From Planococcus halotolerans (lineage in GTDB: Bacteria > Bacillota > Bacilli > Bacillales_A > Planococcaceae), in NCBI RefSeq assembly GCF_003289955.1, contig NZ_QLZR01000001.1, positions 744,001-808,000 on the forward strand: DNA of 64,000 bases, read 5' to 3'. A model generated the notes under the pieces. The model had not been told where the DNA came from and searched no databases. It saw only the letters and a list, made by a program, of their open reading frames with translations. Each line of letters begins with the position of its first letter. Position 1 is the first letter of the stretch. Of the stretch, positions 16,950 to 24,108 are shown one piece after another. The translations under genes were made by a program, and so were the position numbers.

Positions 16950-17951
16950 CTACTCGATCCACTCCTCCATCAACTGGACTTTTTTATTCGTTGCATCCAT
17001 TTTGACAGTCCGCCCGATCGGCATTGTCAGCATCGGATGCGTATGGGCACAGTCGAAGTCGACGAGGATCGGAATATCCGAATCACCCAGCACTTCCAGC
17101 AGGATTTCGTATGGTTTCCGTCCGGTTCCTTCATCATCAAACAGTTCGTGCTTGCCCAACAGAATTCCAGCTATCCGGTCAAAAACGCCATTCAGCTTCA
17201 ATAAATTAAAGTTCTTTTCAACTGTGGATGCCGTTTTCATGGAATCTTCTAGAAACAGGATGTCGCCAGTTTCGATTGCCGGCATGTAAGGGCTGCCCCA
17301 AAATCCGGTCATCGTATTCAAGTTCCCGCCCATCAATCTGCCGGTCGCATCTCCTTCATTCACACAAAGCCAATTATTCTTCCTCTGTTCCTTCTCTTGA
17401 GTTTTCACTTCCCAATTCACCGGTTCGTCCGACCAATAAGACGGCAACGGAACATCGAAAGGAGTTTCTTGCTCTTCGATTAATATCTTTGAGAAGTAAT
17501 CATATGTATGGTGGACAAACGGCTCATGTTCACCGAATGAAGGCACCAGGGCCGGCCCGTAAAACGTCGGGACTCCAGTCTTTGCGTAGATGGCCAGCAA
17601 TACCGCTGTCGCATCGGAGTAGCCGATCATGATTTTTGGATTCCTCGCAAATGCTTCGTAATCTATGTATGGCAGGAGCGCATTCGAGTTCGTGCCGCCA
17701 ATGGTCGACATGATGCATTTAATCTCCGGATTTCTGATGAGCTCGTTCAACTCTTCAGCCCGTTCCTGAATCGTGCCCGAGCGGTAAAAATCGCGTTTCC
17801 CCGTCAGGCTGCCTTCTATTATCTCAAAGCCTTTCGCTTCCAAAAAAATTTTGGCACGTCCGGAACGTACGGGAGAGGAATGGGTTATAGGAGAAGAAGG
17901 CGAATAAATGCCGATTTTGTCTCCCTTTTTTAAACGGTTTAATAAGGTCAT
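16950..17951 (-). CDS. S66-family peptidase (LD-carboxypeptidase/MccF-like)
   Basis: A 333-residue serine peptidase of family S66. The N-terminal domain shows KKGDKIGIYSPSSP and the nucleophile motif GYSDATAVLLA (Ser about residue 116); the C-terminal domain supplies a Glu (LFLEDS) and a His (FDCAHTHPMLT). Family members remove D-amino acids from recycled muropeptides or inactivate microcin C-like peptide-nucleotides (MccF). The absence of a signal peptide, the insert around residues 170-210 and the FYGPALVPSFGE motif point to the MccF-like branch rather than LdcA, but this is a judgement by layout. It heads a small minus-strand group. Confidence 0.87.
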   Translation of the reverse strand: MTLLNRLKKGDKIGIYSPSSPITHSSPVRSGRAKIFLEAKGFEIIEGSLTGKRDFYRSGTIQERAEELNELIRNPEIKCIMSTIGGTNSNALLPYIDYEAFARNPKIMIGYSDATAVLLAIYAKTGVPTFYGPALVPSFGEHEPFVHHTYDYFSKILIEEQETPFDVPLPSYWSDEPVNWEVKTQEKEQRKNNWLCVNEGDATGRLMGGNLNTMTGFWGSPYMPAIETGDILFLEDSMKTASTVEKNFNLLKLNGVFDRIAGILLGKHELFDDEGTGRKPYEILLEVLGDSDIPILVDFDCAHTHPMLTMPIGRTVKMDATNKKVQLMEEWIE

Positions 17952-17998
17952 GATTGTATTAGCTCCTTCTTCTTTTTTTGCGGGTGTTGCTAGATTCT

Positions 17999-18532
17999 CT
18001 ATATTTCCACCAATTCTTTCGCCGTTCTCCTTTGCAGAAGTTCATCGATCATCCAAAAAATTATTGCGCTGATAACCGGAAGAACCCACAATTCACCTAT
18101 CAGCAGCACGCCAAATCCAAAATGCACGAATCCTGCCGCTGCCATGCGGTGTGGGTAACGCGCCGAGAGCCAATCCGATAACAGTGAAGCCGGCAGCCCG
18201 TAAACAAGAAAATAAAAAAGTGTGATGGAAAAAACGAGTATACTATATCCAAACGGGTCTCCAGATCCCAAAAAGCCATTAAAATTCGTTAAATATCCAG
18301 ACAGCAGCACCGGCACAAATAGAATCAACACTGTAAACACAACTGTCCCACTCACTGCGGCTATGAACTTTCTCCACATCCGCTCTTTCGTGAATAAATC
18401 ATTGCCAAATGGCAGAAAAAAGAACAGCATGGCGGATATAAAGATAATTTTTAGGTATGAGGGCGTTTCTGAAACCATGACCAGAAATGAAAAAATCGAG
18501 AATGCCGCGATTTTGAAAAACAGTTGTTTCAT
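17999..18532 (-). CDS. Multi-pass membrane protein of unknown function
   Basis: A 177-residue integral membrane protein with about five or six hydrophobic helices (for example KIIFISAMLFFFLPFG, VVFTVLILFVPVLLSG, YSILVFSITLFYFLVYG, VLPVISAIIFWMI). The start is taken at ATG 18532 (MKQLFFKIAAF) because AAAGGAG lies about 8 bp upstream; an upstream ATG at 18559 would add a basic leader without a ribosome binding site. No family recognised. It precedes the S66 peptidase gene by 47 bp on the same strand, so co-transcription is possible. Confidence 0.75.
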   Translation of the reverse strand: MKQLFFKIAAFSIFSFLVMVSETPSYLKIIFISAMLFFFLPFGNDLFTKERMWRKFIAAVSGTVVFTVLILFVPVLLSGYLTNFNGFLGSGDPFGYSILVFSITLFYFLVYGLPASLLSDWLSARYPHRMAAAGFVHFGFGVLLIGELWVLPVISAIIFWMIDELLQRRTAKELVEI

Positions 18533-18634
18533 TTGAATTCTCCTTTTTTCTTTAATCATACCTCATTAATTCCCTTTTACTGGCTATAAATTTAAAATAA
18601 TCTCATTATTCTGTTCAGCAAAGGACTGATTCTT

Positions 18635-19174
18635 ATGAAACATGCATTAGTGATCGGCGGCACCGGCATGCTTGCCCAGGCTTCTGTCTGGTTGTCGCAA
18701 AATGGATACTGCGTTTCGGTGATTGGCCGCAATCCCGAAAAGATGCAGCAGCTGATTGAAAAGAATCCGGAAGGAATAATTCCGGTGCCGGTCGATTACA
18801 AGGACACCGAAAAACTAGCTGAGCAGTTATCCCATATTCAGCAAAAGAATGGTCCGATTCATTTGGTGCTTGCCTGGGTCCACTCAGATGGGCCAGACGT
18901 GATCCCGTGTTTGATCGATTCTCTGCCGCGAAACTCCGAATGGAAATTAATCCATGTCAACGGCAGCAGTTCCAACCTCGAAGAAATAAAAGCTCGAGTT
19001 CCAGTACCAGCAAATGTCCATTACCATCAAATCCAGCTCGGATTTAAGCTGGAAAACGACACTTCCCGCTGGCTGACACATGATGAGATTTCGGCTGGCG
19101 TCATAGAAGCGATGCGGGAAGAGAAATCGCAATACGTTGTTGGGACGCTTAGTCCCTGGGAGAGCCGACCTTAA
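18635..19174 (+). CDS. Short-chain dehydrogenase-like Rossmann protein
   Basis: A 179-residue cytoplasmic protein starting with the dinucleotide-binding loop MKHALVIGGTGMLAQAS. A further NGSSS motif occupies the position of the SDR catalytic Ser, but the YxxxK pair is replaced (VHYHQIQLG), and the chain is short for a classical SDR. It is therefore an atypical SDR that may bind NAD(P) without the standard catalytic triad. A single gene; two perfect or near-perfect hairpins follow it at 19189-19243. Substrate unknown. Confidence 0.82.
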   Translation: MKHALVIGGTGMLAQASVWLSQNGYCVSVIGRNPEKMQQLIEKNPEGIIPVPVDYKDTEKLAEQLSHIQQKNGPIHLVLAWVHSDGPDVIPCLIDSLPRNSEWKLIHVNGSSSNLEEIKARVPVPANVHYHQIQLGFKLENDTSRWLTHDEISAGVIEAMREEKSQYVVGTLSPWESRP

Positions 19175-19188
19175 GTTCTGAATGGAAA

Positions 19189-19243
19189 AACATTCGCCAC
19201 GGCGAATGTTCCTGGGATGGTCTCCGCCGGGCGGAAACCATCC
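19189..19243 (+). terminator. Two consecutive hairpins after the SDR gene
   Basis: AACATTCGCC-ACG-GGCGAATGTT type stem (19189-19210) followed by GGATGGT(C)TCCGCC with GGCGGAAACCATCC (19215-19243). Neither has a strong T tract, so termination is likely but not certain. They form the left boundary of the repeat region. Confidence 0.55.
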
Positions 19244-19327
19244 GATCATTCTATGTTTTTTGCGTTATTCTATGATATTCAGCGATATTTGAGCGCGGAA
19301 TCCAGTCGTATTTCCAGTTACTTGGAT

Positions 19328-19404
19328 ATACTGTCCATTGGAAGGCGAATACTGTCCGTTAGACATGAAATACTGTCCATTAGAACGAAAATACTGTCCA
19401 TTAC
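19328..19404. repeat. 21-bp intergenic tandem array, word ATACTGTCC
   Basis: Four units start at 19328, 19349, 19370 and 19391, exactly 21 bp apart, with core ATACTGTCC(A/G)TT and variable spacers. The array is preceded by TTCCAGTTACTTGGAT; almost the same lead-in (TTCCCAGTTATTTGGAT) precedes the next array. Upstream, TTCTATG words at 19249-19272 echo the array at 24.7 kb. Confidence 0.85.
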
Positions 19405-19492
19405 GTTTTGAGGAGAAAATTCAGCAGTCTCCAGAAGCCGATTTTGATTAATATTATGGGTTATTCTAAACCCAATTCCCAGTTATTTGGAT

Positions 19493-19590
19493 ATACTTTC
19501 CGAAACTACTCAAATACTTTCTTTTCTACCTTAAATACTTTCCAAATGGGCCCGAATACTTTCCAAAATGGCTCAAATACTTTCCATTTC
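19493..19590. repeat. 21-bp intergenic tandem array, word ATACTTTCC
   Basis: Five units start at 19493, 19514, 19535, 19556 and 19577, exactly 21 bp apart, with core AATACTTTCC. The core differs by a single base from that of the previous array (CTGTCC versus CTTTCC). The array runs directly into the terminator at 19591. Intergenic, between convergent genes. Confidence 0.85.
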
Positions 19591-19634
19591 AAAAAGGAGA
19601 GAAGAACTGCATGCCACAGTTCTTCTCTCCTTTT
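19591..19634 (-). terminator. Terminator of the XRE/membrane-protein pair
   Basis: AGGAGAGAAGAACTG pairs perfectly with CAGTTCTTCTCTCCT around CATGCCA. On the minus strand TTTTT follows and the 21-bp array begins at once. Confidence 0.88.
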
Positions 19635-19642
19635 ATGTTTCA

Positions 19643-19951
19643 TTAATATTTTAAGCTATAGTAGAACGTTGAACCCGTCCAGCCGAACATATGGATTAGC
19701 AGTAGAATGCCCAATAGCTGAGCTGCCCCCAGTTGGAAACCGAAAATCACCAGTGCAAATAAAATATATATGGCTGCCAATGAGATTTTCCAAGCACTTG
19801 CGAAAGATTTGGTGGTGATGATTTCGTATCTTTCATCCAACCCTCTGTTTTCAGCCGCTTTTTTGCGTCCCCACCATAAACCGAAAAGTCCGATTAAAGC
19901 ACCTAGCACCAAACCTAAAAATCCCAATAGTTGATTCACATCCATCATCAT
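19643..19951 (-). CDS. Membrane protein paired with XRE regulator
   Basis: A 102-residue protein with about three membrane helices: LLGFLGLVLGALIGLFGLWW, then a cytoplasmic loop GRKKAAENRGLDERYEIITT, then two close helices. The pattern resembles DUF2178-like small membrane proteins that commonly sit next to a short Cro/CI-type regulator in Firmicutes and archaea. Its ATG overlaps the stop of the regulator gene by 4 bp (ATGA), which implies translational coupling. It probably senses or depends on an envelope signal together with the regulator; this is inferred from the pairing only. Confidence 0.78.
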   Translation of the reverse strand: MMMDVNQLLGFLGLVLGALIGLFGLWWGRKKAAENRGLDERYEIITTKSFASAWKISLAAIYILFALVIFGFQLGAAQLLGILLLIHMFGWTGSTFYYSLKY

Positions 19952-20151
19952 TCACTCTCCTTTTCAAAAATAAATACATCTTCAATCGTGAGCCCGAACA
20001 GTTTGGATATTTTGTAAGCAAGTTCCAGAGAAGGTTTATACCGCCCGTTTTCAATCGAAATAATTGTCTGCCTTGAAACTCCCAGTTTTTCTGCGAACTG
20101 TTCCTGGGTCCAGCCAGAAGAAGTTCTTAGTTCTTTGATTCGATGTTCCAT
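19948..20151 (-). CDS. Short Cro/CI (XRE) family transcriptional regulator
   Basis: A 67-residue protein that is almost entirely one helix-turn-helix domain: RIKELRTSSGWTQEQFAEKL, GVSRQTIISIENGRYKPSLE, LAYKISKLFGLTIEDVFIFE. This is the YgzD/YozG-like class of minimal XRE regulators that act as dimers and are usually autoregulatory. It is followed with a 4-bp overlap by the membrane protein gene. Three copies of GTAAAG-N4-CTTTAC (20167-20226) lie directly upstream, the nearest 15 bp from the start codon, and are its probable operators. Confidence 0.92.
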   Translation of the reverse strand: MEHRIKELRTSSGWTQEQFAEKLGVSRQTIISIENGRYKPSLELAYKISKLFGLTIEDVFIFEKESE

Positions 20152-20166
20152 ATCTCACCCCTCCAA

Positions 20167-20182
20167 GTAAAGCTAGCTTTAC
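20167..20182. promoter_or_regulatory. Operator copy 1, perfect palindrome
   Basis: GTAAAGCTAGCTTTAC is a perfect 16-bp palindrome, 15 bp upstream of the XRE start codon. It is the probable site of autorepression. Confidence 0.75.
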
Positions 20183-20198
20183 GTAAAGTATACTTCAC
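20183..20198. promoter_or_regulatory. Operator copy 2, imperfect
   Basis: GTAAAGTATACTTCAC directly abuts copy 1 and differs from the GTAAAG-N4-CTTTAC consensus at one base of the right arm. Confidence 0.65.
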
Positions 20199-20210
20199 TT
20201 ATTTTAATTT

Positions 20211-20226
20211 GTAAAGCGTGCTTTAC
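20211..20226. promoter_or_regulatory. Operator copy 3
   Basis: GTAAAGCGTGCTTTAC has both consensus arms and lies 28 bp beyond copy 2. The intervening AT-rich segment could hold the promoter. Confidence 0.7.
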
Positions 20227-20301
20227 ATAAAAAATTCCTCCTTCTTTATGTATAGTTCAACTGCAGTAAAAATTTATACCTTCTCTTCACTTCAGCAGTA
20301 C

Positions 20302-20330
20302 TTGGGAAAGGCTAGCGTAAGTGCTATAGT
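20302..20330 (+). promoter_or_regulatory. Candidate sigma-A promoter
   Basis: TTGGGA (20302-20307), 17-bp spacer, TATAGT (20325-20330), followed by AAGGAGG and the truncated frame at 20384. Confidence 0.5.
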
Positions 20331-20383
20331 CGTATTGGATGGATTTTCCAGCCAGGCACCAGATAGTTAAGGAGGCGTTCATT

Positions 20384-20440
20384 ATGACAAACAAGAATAT
20401 CGTTAACATCCATGGATACAAGGGGTCAGCGCCGAATTGA
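20384..20440 (+). pseudogene. N-terminal remnant of an RBBP9/YdeN-like hydrolase
   Basis: A strong AAGGAGG and an ATG at 20384 open an 18-codon frame ending in TGA at 20438-20440. Its product includes NIVNIHGYKGSAPN, which looks like the first strand and HGY loop of RBBP9/YdeN-type serine hydrolases (typically VYIIHGY-GSPN-HW). The rest of such a hydrolase is missing, and the GNAT gene starts 40 bp on. I read this as a deletion scar that left promoter, ribosome binding site and N-terminus in place. A short leader peptide is the alternative. Confidence 0.5.
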
Positions 20441-20480
20441 CTTTCTATTTCGCGTTCCCCGACAATCGAAAGGGGAAAAA

Positions 20481-20936
20481 ATGATGACAGAAAATGTGAA
20501 AATTATCGAATTGAACTCAGAAAACTGGTACGACTGCTGCAATCTCGGTGTATCAGACGAACAAAAGAATTACATGGAACCTAACGCTGTCTCAATTGCT
20601 CAGTCAAAATTCGAGTCCAGCTTGAAACCATATGCCATTTACTCAGACGACAAAGTGGTCGGTTTTTTGATGTATAACTCTGTACCGGAAGAACTTGGCG
20701 GTTACTGGATTTATAGAATCATGGTTGATCGGGCTTTCCAAGGCCGAGGCATTGGAAAAGCAGCAAGCAAATTGATGATGGCTGAAATGACCAAGTCATT
20801 GCATGCCCAAAAGATAGTGGTCGGTTATCATCCCGAAAACACTGGAGCACATCAATTGTACGCCAGCCTTGGCTTTGTGGATAATGGAGACCGGTTCGGC
20901 AAGGAAATGGCCGTTGTAAAAAACTTAGCAGAGTAA
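20481..20936 (+). CDS. GNAT-family N-acetyltransferase (SpeG/Bltd-like layout)
   Basis: A 151-residue single-domain acetyltransferase. The acetyl-CoA loop is QGRGIGKAAS in motif A, preceded by IYRIMVDRAF; motif B includes VVGYHPENTGAHQLYASLGF. The opening KIIELNSENWYDCCNLGVSDEQ and EPNAVSIAQS resemble spermidine/spermine and Blt-type polyamine acetyltransferases, but the substrate is not proven. ATG 20481 follows GAAAGGGGA; a second ATG adjoins at 20484. It sits 40 bp after the hydrolase remnant and may use that remnant's promoter. Confidence 0.87.
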   Translation: MMTENVKIIELNSENWYDCCNLGVSDEQKNYMEPNAVSIAQSKFESSLKPYAIYSDDKVVGFLMYNSVPEELGGYWIYRIMVDRAFQGRGIGKAASKLMMAEMTKSLHAQKIVVGYHPENTGAHQLYASLGFVDNGDRFGKEMAVVKNLAE

Positions 20937-20946
20937 TTTTGAAAAC

Positions 20947-20977
20947 AAAAAAGGACCTTTTTAAGGGTCCTTTTCCT
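20947..20977. terminator. Bidirectional terminator between two GNAT genes
   Basis: AAAAAAGGACC and GGGTCCTTTT form a stem around TTTTTAA between convergent genes, with A and T tracts on the two sides. Confidence 0.8.
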
Positions 20978-20992
20978 TTACCTAATTTCGCA

Positions 20993-21460
20993 TTAAATCT
21001 GCTTCCCCATCGCAATAGATGATGGCTGGTAACCCAATTTCTCATAAACTCTTTGGGCACCAGGATTATTGCCGAAAACATTCAATCCCATTGAAGTGAC
21101 GCCGGCACTTTTCACAGTTTCCTCTAATTCTTTCAGTACCAGGCTTGCGAATCCTCTTTTTCTGAACGCTTCATGAATCAAGATGTGGTAGATGTAGGCT
21201 TTATTGCTTTCAGTTTGGATATTGTACCAAATCACGCCGATATTCTTTTCGTCTGCAAGCGAATAAATATTGCAGATGTACTGATCAGCTGAGTTTTGCT
21301 TGTCCGGAAATAAAGTCTCCATTACATTCTTCGATTCTTCCAAAGCCTTTTCCACTGGAATCATAAAATTGTCGGATAAGTCTTTTGCGTAATCCGGGAT
21401 AAAATATTCCATGTATTGATCAAATTCTTCCCCGTCCATTTTCATCAGCTGTGTTTTCAC
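20993..21460 (-). CDS. GNAT-family N-acetyltransferase
   Basis: A 155-residue acetyltransferase with the C-terminal GNAT core: IYHILIHEAFRKRGFASLVL (motif A, RKRGFA) and MGLNVFGNNPGAQRVYEKLGYQ (motif B). The N-terminal half is helical (EFDQYMEYFIPDYAKDLSDN), as in the YjdJ/MarR-associated group. A single gene; the substrate is unknown. Confidence 0.87.
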   Translation of the reverse strand: MKTQLMKMDGEEFDQYMEYFIPDYAKDLSDNFMIPVEKALEESKNVMETLFPDKQNSADQYICNIYSLADEKNIGVIWYNIQTESNKAYIYHILIHEAFRKRGFASLVLKELEETVKSAGVTSMGLNVFGNNPGAQRVYEKLGYQPSSIAMGKQI

Positions 21461-21523
21461 AATTTCACTCCCAAGCTTAAATCACTTTTTAACATTCTCT
21501 CACACTTATCCGTTTCTATGGGC

Positions 21524-21610
21524 TTAATGACGATGTTCCGGAGTCTCTTCTTGTGGTGCCGGCCCTTGTTTTAAACTTTCGATTTCTTCATTGCAGTGGA
21601 AGAAATCCAT
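21524..21610 (-). CDS. Possible 28-residue peptide
   Basis: An ATG at 21610 opens a 28-codon frame (MDFFHCNEEIESLK... ending PEHRH). The product is hydrophilic with one Cys and several His. There is no convincing ribosome binding site and no family. Listed because the stretch between genes is otherwise empty; it may be chance. Confidence 0.2.
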   Translation of the reverse strand: MDFFHCNEEIESLKQGPAPQEETPEHRH

Positions 21611-21676
21611 ATAAAGTTTACTTATCTTATGCGAAGGGCATTTAAAGGAAGAATAGACACTGAGGAGGAATAAGTA

Positions 21677-22501
21677 GTGGGACATTATATCCAAGTTGAG
21701 AAAGATGTTAAGATTTATGCTGAAGATATCGGTTCAGGGCAACCGGTTGTATTTTTGCATGGCTGGCCGCTGAACAGCAAGGCCTTCGAAGCACAGGTGA
21801 GTGAACTAGCATTAAATGGCTTCCGCTTTATCGGCATCGATTTGCGTGGCTACGGAAAATCGGACAAGCCTTGGAGCGGTTATGATTATGATACTGCAGC
21901 AAGTGACGTCAAAGCAGTTGTTGACCATTTAGGGCTTGAGAACTTTGTGCTTGCCGGCTTTTCGATGGGCGGACCCATTGCAATCCGCTATATTACAAAA
22001 TATGGTCAGCAGAATATCAATAAACTATGGCTATTGGCTGCAGCTGCTCCATTGTTCACACAACGGGAGGACTTCAAGATAAATTTGAAAACCGAAGAAG
22101 TCGATGACATCATCAAACAACTTAAAGAAGACCGCCCGGCTTTCCTCTCAGATTTTGCAGATATGTTTTTCGAACAGAAAAAGTCACCGGAATTCATTCA
22201 TTGGTTCCAGTTATTGGGCCTCGAAGCAGGTGCCCATTCAACCATCAATTCAGCAATTGCCTTGCGCGATGAAGATTTACGCGGGGAACTTGCGGGCATC
22301 ACTGTTCCTACGGCCATTTTCCATGGCAAAAAAGACTAGATTTGCTCATATGAATTAGGTGAACTCCTTGAAAAAGAAATCCCTAATTCTGTATTAGTGC
22401 CGTTCGATTACAGCGGACATGGCATGAACGGCGATGAGCCTGAAAGGTTCAATACAGAAATGATCCGTTTCCTTAAAAGTACGGGTGTAAAGAGTGAATA
22501 A
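21677..22501 (+). pseudogene. Alpha/beta hydrolase interrupted by an in-frame TAG
   Basis: A haloperoxidase/arylesterase-like alpha/beta hydrolase starting at GTG 21677 after GAGGAGG. It has VFLHGWPLNSKAF (oxyanion loop), GIDLRGYGKSDKP and the nucleophile elbow AGFSMGGP. At codon 221 (22337-22339) a TAG follows HGKKD. The same frame then continues without another stop to a TAA at 22499-22501 and carries the expected end of the family, including FDYSGHGMNGDEP with the catalytic His. One base change (AAG or CAG to TAG) explains the break. The truncated product lacks the catalytic His, so it should be inactive unless the stop is read through or is a sequencing error. Confidence 0.85.
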
Positions 22502-22514
22502 GTAATAAATCACT

Positions 22515-22553
22515 AAAAGAGGAGAAGCTGATTTTAAGCTTCTCCTCTTTTTG
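22515..22553. terminator. Bidirectional terminator
   Basis: AAAAGAGGAGAAGCT and AGCTTCTCCTCTTTTT form a long stem 14 bp after the hydrolase frame. It also suits the GNAT gene at 22567 on the other strand. Confidence 0.88.
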
Positions 22554-22566
22554 CTGTTTTATAAGC

Positions 22567-23061
22567 TTATATCTGTCTTGAATACCGCAGCGAAACCTGC
22601 TCTTCACCGGTATCTGTTCTTTCCGTTTTCTTCCCTTGAAGCTGAAACCCCCGCGCTTCGTAAAACGGGATGCCATGCTGATTGTCTTCCTGCACGGAAA
22701 CCCATTGTTCCGTCGCGCCTTGCTCCTTCTGCAATTCGGTCAGCGCTTCAAGCAACAGTCTTCCGGTTCCTTTATAGCGGTAAGTTTCATCTACATAAAG
22801 CATGAATACCTCGCTTACGCCCGAATTGGTCATGCCGCCACCTATCACTCCCGTTACGTTAGAGTCGATCAAGGCCACATGCGTATAGTATCCGGCTTCC
22901 ATATCGCTGCGGATGCGCTCGTGGTTATACCAGAAAGCTATATTTTGTTCCTGATACTCTTCACTTAATTTCCCCTCAACGGTTTGCTTCCATCCGGCCG
23001 AGCAAATCGCAGAAATAGCTTCTATGTGATTTTTAGTTGGTTTAATAATAGATACATCCAT
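22567..23061 (-). CDS. GNAT-family N-acetyltransferase
   Basis: A 164-residue acetyltransferase: IKPTKNHIEAISAICSAGW at the N-terminus, motif A VFMLYVDETYRYKGTGRLLLEAL, then WVSVQEDNQHGIPFYEARGFQLQGKK. This matches the YhbS/PhnO-like general type. It is the downstream gene of a minus-strand set with the ASCH gene (gap 11 bp) and a second GNAT gene. Substrate unknown. Confidence 0.88.
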   Translation of the reverse strand: MDVSIIKPTKNHIEAISAICSAGWKQTVEGKLSEEYQEQNIAFWYNHERIRSDMEAGYYTHVALIDSNVTGVIGGGMTNSGVSEVFMLYVDETYRYKGTGRLLLEALTELQKEQGATEQWVSVQEDNQHGIPFYEARGFQLQGKKTERTDTGEEQVSLRYSRQI

Positions 23062-23072
23062 GTTCTTCTCTC

Positions 23073-23516
23073 CTATTTTGTATGGAGCGTCTCAAAACGC
23101 TCGCAGACGAGCTGCATCGATTCCGAGTATTCGAGCCCCAATTTCCCCAATTCGCTTTTGAAGAAATTCTTGTGTGCGTTCCACCAGAATTCAAAATCTC
23201 CTTCGCCTTCTGCCAAGGCGAATTCCACCGGCACTTCGTTCATCGGCATCATCGAAACTTCAGTAACGCGGATGATGGCAACCGGCTCCTCTTTCGCATC
23301 AAGCACAATGTTGTATTGGCCGACATGCGGCAAAGGCTCATTTTCAATTTCATAATAAACATGCGCAGAACAAGTCGCTGTTTTCTTGCCTTCGACGACC
23401 AGGTCCGCCAGCCAGTCCGCTTCCGCCCCGAATTGAAATGCTTCCACTTTTTCCGGCTTCAGTTGCCCTTGGTTTGCCCAATAATCATTCCAAAATTTTT
23501 CTGTTTGTTCATTCAT
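23073..23516 (-). CDS. ASCH-domain protein
   Basis: A 147-residue protein of the ASCH (ASC-1 homology) superfamily, a PUA-like beta-barrel predicted to bind RNA or nucleotide-like ligands. Typical features are the FQFGAEADWLADLVVEGKKTATCS motif (G-KTATCS is the ASCH signature), then YNIVLDAKEEPVAIIRVTEV and the ending DFEFWWNAHKNFFK. ATG 23516 is preferred over an adjacent TTG at 23519. It lies between two GNAT genes on the same strand. Some ASCH proteins hydrolyse N4-acetylcytidine; that activity is not claimed here. Confidence 0.85.
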   Translation of the reverse strand: MNEQTEKFWNDYWANQGQLKPEKVEAFQFGAEADWLADLVVEGKKTATCSAHVYYEIENEPLPHVGQYNIVLDAKEEPVAIIRVTEVSMMPMNEVPVEFALAEGEGDFEFWWNAHKNFFKSELGKLGLEYSESMQLVCERFETLHTK

Positions 23517-23538
23517 CAATAAAACCTCATTTTCTAAA

Positions 23539-24015
23539 TCAAATTGTATTGCTGCAGTAATAAACCATTTTTACAAATTCAAAAACGCTGCCATTGGTGG
23601 CCTGCTGGAACCGTTCCACTTCCTTGAAGTCCATCTTTTCATACACTTTTATCGCGCGCTTATTAAAAGCAGCTACGGATAACGTGATTTTTTCGGGGTT
23701 GTAGGTGGTTCTTGCAAATTTCATGCCAGCTCTCAAAAATTCAGTTCCATTTCCGTTGCCGGTCAGATCAGGTTTCATGCCCAGTCCGACGTCGATTGTG
23801 GCATCAGCCGCTTGAGTGAAGCTGTAGAACCCGACGACTTCTTTGTTTTGAATAACGCTGAAATATGTATTTTTCCGTTCCTCGGGATTCAGGAATTCCG
23901 CTAAATCTTCCGGATCCGCGTCCATATCGTAAAAGGAATACTCCCCGCTGTAACGCCAATGGGCAGCGATATCTTCTGCCTGCTGCTGTGTCATTGTTTG
24001 AAAAGAGTAGTCCAT
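23539..24015 (-). CDS. GNAT-family N-acetyltransferase
   Basis: A 158-residue acetyltransferase that begins YSFQTMTQQQAEDIAAHWRYSG and carries VGLGMKPDLTGNGNGTEFL as the acetyl-CoA region, then KITLSVAAFNKRAIKVYEKMDF. It is a paralogue of the product at 45380, which has the same WRY-Y-FY opening and (V/F)GLGMKP-G-G-G-EF motif. Start ATG 24015. It appears to be first gene of the minus-strand set GNAT-ASCH-GNAT. Confidence 0.88.
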   Translation of the reverse strand: MDYSFQTMTQQQAEDIAAHWRYSGEYSFYDMDADPEDLAEFLNPEERKNTYFSVIQNKEVVGFYSFTQAADATIDVGLGMKPDLTGNGNGTEFLRAGMKFARTTYNPEKITLSVAAFNKRAIKVYEKMDFKEVERFQQATNGSVFEFVKMVYYCSNTI

Positions 24016-24108
24016 TGCTGTTTCACCTCTAGATTCGATTTAAGTAAGAAATAAGCTAAAATATAGATTATGCATCACATAAAATATTATGAGAAACGAG
24101 GAATTTCT

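Noticed and set aside
18635..19174. Classical short-chain dehydrogenase with full catalytic triad
   Set aside because: The Rossmann loop is present, but YxxxK is not; annotated as an atypical SDR instead.
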